A program made the translations under genes and the position numbers. Shown in pieces: positions 58,480-64,000 of a stretch of 64,000 bases of DNA (position 1 is the stretch's first letter; each line of letters opens with the position of its first letter). Under the pieces are notes generated by a model, which was given only the letters and a program-made list of their open reading frames with translations, searched no databases and had not been told where the DNA came from. The DNA is from JOPF133 sp052144935 (lineage in GTDB: Bacteria > Acidobacteriota > Terriglobia > Bryobacterales > Bryobacteraceae): the NCBI GenBank assembly GCA_052144935.1, contig JBKQPR010000268.1:1-64000 (forward strand). The letters run 5' to 3'.

Positions 58480-58668
58480 ATGCCGCAGACCGTTTGTGTA
58501 ATCGGAACCCTTCCCAGTGAATTGAACTGGGTCCGCATGCTGGTGGCGCTGCTGCGGCACCCCGATCCGAGCGTGGCCGAACTGACGCGCCAGGCGTTGG
58601 TCTACCTTACCCAGTCCGCCGCTGCGCGAGAAGGCAGGGAGGTTCAGGCCTTGGACCCCGCGGGCTGA
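58480..58668 (+). CDS. Short hypothetical protein
   Basis: This 62-residue open frame reads MPQTVCVIGTLPSELNWVRM with LVALLRHPDPSVAELTRQAL. It is mainly helical and resembles a single HEAT-like hairpin. It is divergent from the hypothetical gene at 58068. No recognisable family; it may be a regulatory peptide or a chance frame. Confidence 0.4.
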   Translation: MPQTVCVIGTLPSELNWVRMLVALLRHPDPSVAELTRQALVYLTQSAAAREGREVQALDPAG

Positions 58669-59135
58669 GAATTTGCGCCGGGACGGCACGATTCGAGGGG
58701 GCGCGCTAAGGTGGGTGCTGGCGTTGACGGCCCGCCCGTGTCGTGCCTGGCGCTTATTGACCTGCTTTGCCGGCCAACCCGCTCCTCCGGTTGGGCGGGA
58801 GTGGAGCTTCCGGGCGCCGGCCAGGGTCGTACGGGCGCTTGGAACCACCTTGGCGGTTGCCCTTGTTTCTCTTCCCCTCCCCGCCGGCTTGTGCCCGGGC
58901 ACAAACCAACCACCGTCGCGGTTCACGCTGCTTACGAGCGCTCCGCCCTGGCTGAAAGCTTCGTCCCGGAACGGCTTTGCGCACAGCGCCAGCGGTAGCC
59001 ATGTTCGGCGCGGCCCCGCGGCCGGCGCCCACGCCGGCCATCCTGGAGGACCGTGCGGCCAGTGTGGGATTCCCATATACAGGATATTAGAATCGCATTA
59101 TCCTATAAGTGGGGGTTGCCCCCGGGAGGCTTTGC
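58669..59135. other. Gene-free interval before the universal stress protein
   Basis: About 470 bases. Open frames on both strands overlap each other without known motifs. A small hairpin (GGGGG, TTG, CCCCC) lies at 59110-59123, directly before the GGGAGG ribosome site of the next gene; it could tune its translation. Confidence 0.4.
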
Positions 59136-59993
59136 ATGAGGTCTCTGTCCCATATCCTATTGCCTGTGGATTTTTCCGAGCGCGCCGCGGGCGCCGCCCG
59201 GTATGCCAAGCTGCTGGCTGCGCATTTCCATTCCGCCGTTACGCTGTTGCACGTTCTCACTCCGCCGCAATATGAATTCGGGGCCATGGATATCGGCGGT
59301 GTGATGACCGCCGATCTGTATCGGAGCCGGAACGAGCTGGCGGTGCGCGACCTGGACGCCTTCCTGGCCGCCGATTGGGAAGGCGTAGACGTGCGCCGGG
59401 TAGTCTTGGAGGGCGATCCGGCGCAACAGATCGTGGAATACGCGCACACCGACCCGTGCGGGCTGATCATCATGCCCACGCACGGCTACGGCCCGTTCCG
59501 CCGCTTCATTCTGGGGTCGAACACCGCCAAAGTCCTGCACGATGCCGATTGTCCCGTGTGGACGGGGGTCCATTTGCAAGAAGCTCCCGTGGCTACGGCG
59601 CCGGTGCGTGGGATTCTGTGCGCGGTGGACCTGGGCCCGCAGAGCGCCGCGACGCTGGAGTGGGCCTCCTGGCTGGCGCGCGAATTGGGCGCATCGCTCA
59701 CCTTGCTGCACGTAGCTTCATGTCCGTCGGCCTCGCCGGAAGCGGCCGGCCGGTCGAGCGTCCTGGAGGCCGCCGAAGAGGAACTGGCGCGCTTGCAGGC
59801 GACCGCCGGAGCGCCGGCGGATCTGCGAGTGGAGGCCGGAGAAGCGCCCCGCGCCATCTGCGGGGCGGCCGCCCGCTTGGGCGCCAGTCTGCTGGTGATC
59901 GGGCGGGGTTCGGCCGCGGGAGTTTTCGGACGGCTTCGCACCAACGCTTACGCCATCATTCGCCAATCGCCCTGTCCGGTAGTCAGCGTCTGA
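59136..59993 (+). CDS. Tandem-domain universal stress protein (UspA family)
   Basis: The product has 285 residues from the ATG at 59136, preceded by GGGAGG. The first UspA domain begins SHILLPVDFSERAAGAARYA and carries IIMPTHGYGPFRRFILGSNT, a G-x2-G-x9-GS-like ATP loop. The second begins RGILCAVDLGPQSAATLEWA and ends LLVIGRGSAAGVFGRLRTNA with SPCPVVSV. UspA proteins bind ATP and help survive starvation or stress. Two-domain forms are common. Followed by an acyl-CoA synthetase 45 bases later. Confidence 0.92.
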   Translation: MRSLSHILLPVDFSERAAGAARYAKLLAAHFHSAVTLLHVLTPPQYEFGAMDIGGVMTADLYRSRNELAVRDLDAFLAADWEGVDVRRVVLEGDPAQQIVEYAHTDPCGLIIMPTHGYGPFRRFILGSNTAKVLHDADCPVWTGVHLQEAPVATAPVRGILCAVDLGPQSAATLEWASWLARELGASLTLLHVASCPSASPEAAGRSSVLEAAEEELARLQATAGAPADLRVEAGEAPRAICGAAARLGASLLVIGRGSAAGVFGRLRTNAYAIIRQSPCPVVSV

Positions 59994-60038
59994 CGGTCTG
60001 TCGGGCGGCTGCCGGACGCCGGCGCGGAGCGTGATACA

Positions 60039-61838
60039 GTGCAGGGAGTGAACCCCCGCACGGTGCACCAGGTCCTCGAAGAAACCGCCCGCCTTTACGG
60101 CGACAAACCGGCCCTGCGCCAGCCCGTTCCGCCCCAAGCCCCGGCCACCGAATACACCTACCTGACGTACACCTGGAATCAGTACCGGCAGGCGGTGGAG
60201 GAAATCGCCGCGGGTCTGCGTTCCCTGGGCATTGAAAGGGGCGACGTGGTGGCGCTCGATTCGGAAACCCGCCTGGAATTCTACCTGGCCGATCTGGGGG
60301 TGATGGCCAACGGCTCCATCGCGGCCGCCCTGTACCCCAGCTATCCGCCCAAGGACCTGCTACGCACCATCGAAAACTGCGGCGCGCGCGCGGTCTTTGT
60401 CGAGGACCCGGCCACTTACCAGGCGCTCCGCGAGGCGCCCGTGCAGCACTGGATTCTGCTGACCGGCGAAGCGCCGGGGGCCCTCGGCATGGAGGCGTTG
60501 CGTGAACGGGGCCGCGCCGCCATGGCCGCCGACCCGCGGTGGCTCGAACGTATGCAGGCCGAAGTGCGGCCGTCCGATCACGCGATCCTCTATCTCACGT
60601 CGGGCGCCACTGGAGAACCCAAAATGGCGCTGGTCACGCACCAGGCGATTGTGGCCAATCTGGATATGGGTCCCTCGGTCCTGCCGATCGGGCCGGAGGA
60701 CGCGACGGTGGCATTTCTGCCTTCCGCGCACATCGCGCAGCGGGTGGTCATCGAGCTGCTGCCGCTGCGTTGCGGCATGCCCATCACCTTCGCGGAGAGC
60801 CTGCTCAAGCTGCCCCAGGACATCCGGCGGGTCCGCCCCACGATCCTGCTGGCCCCGCCGCGCATGTGGGAGCGCATCTACTCGACCATCTGCACCGAGC
60901 TGCGCAAACGGCCCGCCGCGGCGCGCCAGGCCTTCTATGCGGGACTGGCGCTGGCGCTGGCGGCAGCGCGCTACCGGCGCCAGGGGAAACCCGTGCCGTG
61001 GCGTCTGCGCGTGCCGCTCAAACTCGCCGATCGCGTGCTATTCCGTAAGATCCGCGCGCGCTTCGGCGGGCGGCTGCGGGTGGCCGCCTCGGGCGCCGCG
61101 CCGCTCAGCAAGGATCTGGCCGAGTTCTGGGAAGCCGTCGGCATGCCGCTGATCGAAGGCTACGGCCTCACCGAAGGCGGCGTGGTTACCATGAATCCGC
61201 TCAACCACCCGAAACCCGGCAGCATCGGCAAGCCGATCGCGGACATTCAAGTGCGCCTGGCGCCGGATGGCGAGCTGCTGGTCGCCAGCCCGTGCCTGTT
61301 TTCGGGATACCTGAACGACCAGGCCTCGACCGCCGAGGTACTGCGCGACGGCTGGCTGCACACGGGCGACCTTGCCCACATCGATAGCGAGGGCTACGTT
61401 TTCATCACCGGCCGGAAGAAGGAGCTGATTGTCTCCTCCACCGGCAAGAAAGTCCATCCCGCGCGGGTGGAAGGCCTTTTCAAAATGGAGCCGCTGATCA
61501 GCCAGGTGGTGCTGATCGGCGACCGCCTGCCTTACCTCACCGCCCTGTTCACCATCAACGGCGCGGCCACCGAAGCGCTAAAAGGCATGGAGGAATGGAA
61601 GGGGCGTCCGGCCGCCGAGATTGCGCAGGCGCCGCCCGTCGAGGCCGAGATCCGCAAGGCGGTGGCCCGCGTCAACCGGCAGCTCGCCCCCTTCGAGCAG
61701 GTGCGCAAGTACCGCGTGCTGGGGCGCGATTTTTCGATCGAGCAAGGCGAACTGACCGCGACCATGAAGGTGCGCCGCGCCCAGGTGCTGGAGAATTTCA
61801 AAGAGCATATCGCCGAGTTGTACGCCGGCCGGGAGTAA
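60039..61838 (+). CDS. Long-chain acyl-CoA synthetase (AMP-binding)
   Basis: The product has 599 residues from the GTG at 60039, preceded by GGAG at good spacing. The adenylation motif ILYLTSGATGEPKMALVTH is near residue 183. GYGLTEGGVVTMNP, YLNDQASTAEVLRDGWLHTG with DLAHIDSEGYVFITGRKKEL and VHPARVEGLFK complete the ANL-family signatures. It activates fatty acids to acyl-CoAs with ATP, probably at the membrane. Its 3' end and the following bases (61719-61874) are repeated at 63448-63604. Confidence 0.93.
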   Translation: MQGVNPRTVHQVLEETARLYGDKPALRQPVPPQAPATEYTYLTYTWNQYRQAVEEIAAGLRSLGIERGDVVALDSETRLEFYLADLGVMANGSIAAALYPSYPPKDLLRTIENCGARAVFVEDPATYQALREAPVQHWILLTGEAPGALGMEALRERGRAAMAADPRWLERMQAEVRPSDHAILYLTSGATGEPKMALVTHQAIVANLDMGPSVLPIGPEDATVAFLPSAHIAQRVVIELLPLRCGMPITFAESLLKLPQDIRRVRPTILLAPPRMWERIYSTICTELRKRPAAARQAFYAGLALALAAARYRRQGKPVPWRLRVPLKLADRVLFRKIRARFGGRLRVAASGAAPLSKDLAEFWEAVGMPLIEGYGLTEGGVVTMNPLNHPKPGSIGKPIADIQVRLAPDGELLVASPCLFSGYLNDQASTAEVLRDGWLHTGDLAHIDSEGYVFITGRKKELIVSSTGKKVHPARVEGLFKMEPLISQVVLIGDRLPYLTALFTINGAATEALKGMEEWKGRPAAEIAQAPPVEAEIRKAVARVNRQLAPFEQVRKYRVLGRDFSIEQGELTATMKVRRAQVLENFKEHIAELYAGRE

Positions 61839-61874
61839 GTGGGCCAGGTCTCCCGGCTCCGCGGAAGGCGCCCT
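61719..61874 (+). repeat. Direct repeat copy 1: 3' end of the acyl-CoA synthetase gene
   Basis: The segment runs from GGGGCGCGATTTTTCGATCG through the synthetase stop to GGCCAGGTCTCCCGGC and CGCGGAAGGCGCCC. A second copy lies at 63448-63604 with about 85-90 percent identity by eye. Together they flank the beta-helix gene. Confidence 0.8.
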
Positions 61875-62129
61875 GTGAAGCCGCGCGGAAGGCGCCCCGT
61901 AAACTCTCACCGGGCAGCCACGAAGGAAAAGGGAAGCGTCTCCCCGCTGAGGCCAAGCCCGCGCCCGGCGAGTTTCTCCATCCATCGACCCCGACATCCG
62001 GCGAGGGTACGCTGCGTTACATTTCTAAACCGCCCCTGGCGCCGATCTAGTCTATACTTAACCTGCTACGCTGCGGGGCCTGCTTTGGCCTTCGCGGTTG
62101 AGAATCCCTGTTCAGGAGAAAACTGAGTG
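61839..62129. other. Interval between synthetase and beta-helix genes
   Basis: It starts with the tail of the direct repeat, with GCGGAAGGCGCCC occurring twice (61861 and about 61890). TATACT at 62053-62058 is a possible -10 box for the next gene, without a recognisable -35 box. GGAG at 62115-62118 is its ribosome site. Confidence 0.4.
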
Positions 62130-63404
62130 ATGTTGAAACGAACGAGTGCGCGAAGAGTGTGGATACTATCGCTGGTGTTGACTGCGCCGGCGGCTGCGGC
62201 AACCTGGTGCGTGAACCCGGCGGGATCCGGGGGATGCAGCAAAACCATTGGAGCCGCGGTTTCGGCCGCGGCAGCCGGCGATTCGGTCGAAGTCGCGGCG
62301 GGTACCTATGCGGAAGACGTGGTGGTCGGCAAGAGCCTGAATTTGTTCGGGGCCAATCCGAGCACAACCATTATCAACGCCGCCGGCTTGAGTAACGGCA
62401 TCTATGTGGATGGTATGGACAACCCCAACCTGAGCGGCGTGCTGATTTCCGGCTTCACGGTGCAAAACGCCAATTTCGAAGGCATCGTGGTCACCAATGC
62501 CAGCGGCATCACCATTATGGGGAACACCGTCACCGGGAACAATAAGGGATTGGTCCAAACGGCCGCCGGGCCTACGTGTCCAAACACTCCGGTGTGGGAG
62601 ACCAACGAGGGAGACGATTGCGGCGAAGGGATTCACCTCAGCGGAGTGAATAACGCGACGGTTTTGAACAACACGGTCAACGCGAACGCTGGAGGAATCC
62701 TGTTGAGCGACGACACCGGAGCAACTACCCAGATTCTTATTACGGGCAATGTCGTGAGCAATAACGCGCTGGATTGCGGAATTACCCTGGCTTCGCATCC
62801 GCCCGCGGCTTCCACGGGGTCGGCCAACCCGCTGGGCGTCTACGGCAATACCGTGACCGGCAACCAGTCTTTGCAGAATGGCTTATTGGGAGAGGGCGCC
62901 GGCGTGGGGATTTTCGCGTCGGTGCCGGGCGCCAAGGCCTATAGCAACCTGGTGTCCAATAATGTCATCACGGGCAATGGTATTCCCGGCGTGGCGATCC
63001 ACGGACATACGCCCGGGCAGGTTCTGAACGGCAACATGGTTCTGGCGAACACGATCGGCGGAAACGGCGCCGATCTCCAGGATTCGGCCACGCCGGGGCC
63101 CACCGGAATCAATATCTACAGCGTGACGCCGGTGACCGGGACGGTGGTCGTGGGGAACACCATCTCGAATGAGACCATCGCGGTGGCGTGGAACGCCCCT
63201 GGCGAGGCGCGCGTCGAAAGTAACGTCCTTGGCGCCAAAATCGGCGTGTACAATCTCGGGACCGGGACGGTGACGGCCGACAACAATTGGTGGGGATGCT
63301 CCGTGAACCCGCTCACGCCGATCTCTGCTTTCATAGGGTGCGCGCCTCCCGCCGGCGCCGTGACCGTCAACAACTGGATGACGCAGCCCCCCGCCTCCCA
63401 CTAA
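62130..63404 (+). CDS. Secreted right-handed parallel beta-helix protein
   Basis: The product has 424 residues from the ATG at 62130 (a GTG lies one codon upstream). Signal peptide: VWILSLVLTAPAAAATWCVN. The mature part starts with a pectin-lyase-like cap (CSKTIGAAVSAAAAGDSVEV, GTYAEDVVVGKSLNLFGANP). Many beta-helix turns rich in N-T-V-x-G-N follow, such as SGITIMGNTVTGNNKGLVQT and NATVLNNTVNANAGGILLSD. No catalytic residues of a polysaccharide lyase are clear, so adhesion, glycan binding or a NosD-like role are equally possible. Flanked by a direct repeat at 61719 and 63448. Confidence 0.85.
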   Translation: MLKRTSARRVWILSLVLTAPAAAATWCVNPAGSGGCSKTIGAAVSAAAAGDSVEVAAGTYAEDVVVGKSLNLFGANPSTTIINAAGLSNGIYVDGMDNPNLSGVLISGFTVQNANFEGIVVTNASGITIMGNTVTGNNKGLVQTAAGPTCPNTPVWETNEGDDCGEGIHLSGVNNATVLNNTVNANAGGILLSDDTGATTQILITGNVVSNNALDCGITLASHPPAASTGSANPLGVYGNTVTGNQSLQNGLLGEGAGVGIFASVPGAKAYSNLVSNNVITGNGIPGVAIHGHTPGQVLNGNMVLANTIGGNGADLQDSATPGPTGINIYSVTPVTGTVVVGNTISNETIAVAWNAPGEARVESNVLGAKIGVYNLGTGTVTADNNWWGCSVNPLTPISAFIGCAPPAGAVTVNNWMTQPPASH

Positions 63405-63447
63405 AGGTGGTGCGAGGCCCGTGCGCGGCGGGAAGGCCGCCCTGGTT

Positions 63448-63604
63448 CTGGGGCGCGATTTTTCGGATCGAGCGGGGAGAACTCACCGCTGCCGTGAAGG
63501 TGCGCCGCACCCAGGTGCTGGAGAATTTCAAAGAGCGAATTGCCGGGTTGTACGCCGGCCGGGAGTAAGTGGGCCAGGTCTCCCGGCACCGCGGAAAGCG
63601 CCCC
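63448..63604 (+). pseudogene. Duplicated, frameshifted 3' fragment of the acyl-CoA synthetase gene
   Basis: Read in frame it gives FRIERGELTAAVKVRRTQVL with ENFKERIAGLYAGRE then stop, against the synthetase tail ENFKEHIAELYAGRE. One extra G (TTTTTCGGATCG against TTTTTCGATCG) shifts the upstream frame. No start exists. It is the second copy of the repeat at 61719-61874. Divergence at several codons implies an old duplication or a related paralog whose body was lost. Confidence 0.8.
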
Positions 63605-63955
63605 GCTCCCGCTGAGGTCAGGCTGGCTGCTGCCGGCCGGGAGCCCTCTCACACAGCGGCTGTTTGGGAGCATGGCACGGCGGATCGATGCGCCCGGCGG
63701 TGGCGGCGCGGTAGAGAGGGGAAGGGGGCGCAACGAAACCAGGCAACCAGCAGGAAGGGCCGGAGAGGTGCGTGTGAAATGGGCTGATAAAGACAGAATT
63801 TCCCGGTTTTGGATTCTTCCGGCAGGGTGACAACTGCGCCTTGCGCGGGCGAAGATGGCATCCGAGGAAAAAACTGCGCCTGGAGGATCGGAGATGTATA
63901 CTGATTGAAACCTGGGATGCCCAAATGGAAATTCCGGTTCAAGGAGTATTGAAAT
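63605..63955. other. Interval before the last, truncated gene
   Basis: About 350 bases with no gene. TATACT at 63897-63902 is a possible -10 box, and AAGGAG at 63941-63946 is a strong ribosome site for the next start. A similar TATACT lies before the beta-helix gene. Confidence 0.4.
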
Positions 63956-64000
63956 ATGAAGAAGACTCTCTTCGGCGGAAAATGGCGCTCGGCAGCGAGC
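63956..64000 (+). CDS. Start of a gene cut by the window end
   Basis: ATG at 63956 with AAGGAG nine bases upstream. Only 15 residues are visible (MKKTLFGGKWRSAAS), a basic start of the kind seen in signal peptides. Product unknown. Confidence 0.5.
   Translation, partial: MKKTLFGGKWRSAAS

Overview
This is a GC-rich bacterial chromosome segment. Gene content and repeat style fit an acidobacterium, most likely near Candidatus Solibacter / Bryobacterales; that placement is inference from recall, not a search. No rRNA, tRNA, CRISPR array, intact insertion sequence or replication origin was recognised.

Layout. (1) 1-13,700: an efflux-adaptor remnant and an orphan purS, then a long minus-strand methylmalonyl-CoA block. 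Read in transcription order it encodes a 5S-type carboxyltransferase, a 12S-type carboxyltransferase, a soluble OadG-like small protein, a biotin carrier, methylmalonyl-CoA epimerase, the two mutase subunits, MeaB, a succinyl-CoA:acetate/propionate-type CoA-transferase and an ATP-grasp enzyme. No biotin carboxylase is present, so the set looks like a Wood-Werkman transcarboxylase route linking pyruvate/oxaloacetate to methylmalonyl/propionyl-CoA. A rex redox repressor follows at 14,156-14,878. Palindromic repeats are scattered through this block, one of them inside the mutase reading frame. (2) 15,100-22,300: accessory genes. These are a VapBC-like pair with a broken toxin, a TadG-like protein, a Gfo/Idh/MocA oxidoreductase with a DUF1080 partner, a serine hydrolase and small membrane proteins. 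(3) 22,627-31,804: homoserine kinase, then a compact accessory Hsp70 operon (879-residue helical protein, J-domain-like protein, GrpE, DnaK, zinc-ribbon protein), a CPBP protease and a secreted protein. (4) 31,937-58,668: a large flagellar region. flgM-flgN-like-flgK-flgL run on the minus strand. A sigma-54 activator is divergent from them. A MoxR ATPase plus a 611-residue unknown follow. Next comes the run fliK-flgD-flgE-fliN-fliO-fliP-fliQ-fliR-flhB-flhA-flhF-fliA-fliN-like-swrB-like. Opposite to that run is flgF-flgG-flgA-flgH-flgI-flgJ, and then fliS and flaG. Flagellin, fliD, the MS-ring/C-ring/ATPase genes (fliEFGHIJ, fliM), flgBC and motAB are not in the window. (5) 59,136-64,000: a universal stress protein, an acyl-CoA synthetase, and a secreted beta-helix protein flanked by a duplicated tail of the synthetase gene. 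The last gene is cut by the window end.

How the parts work together: the carbon block converts C4/C3 acyl-CoAs and may be redox-controlled by Rex. The flagellar block shows the logic of a sigma-54/sigma-28 hierarchy: promoter-like sequences of both types sit at its divergent junctions. All positions were read by eye. Database identity, structure predictions and expression were not tested.
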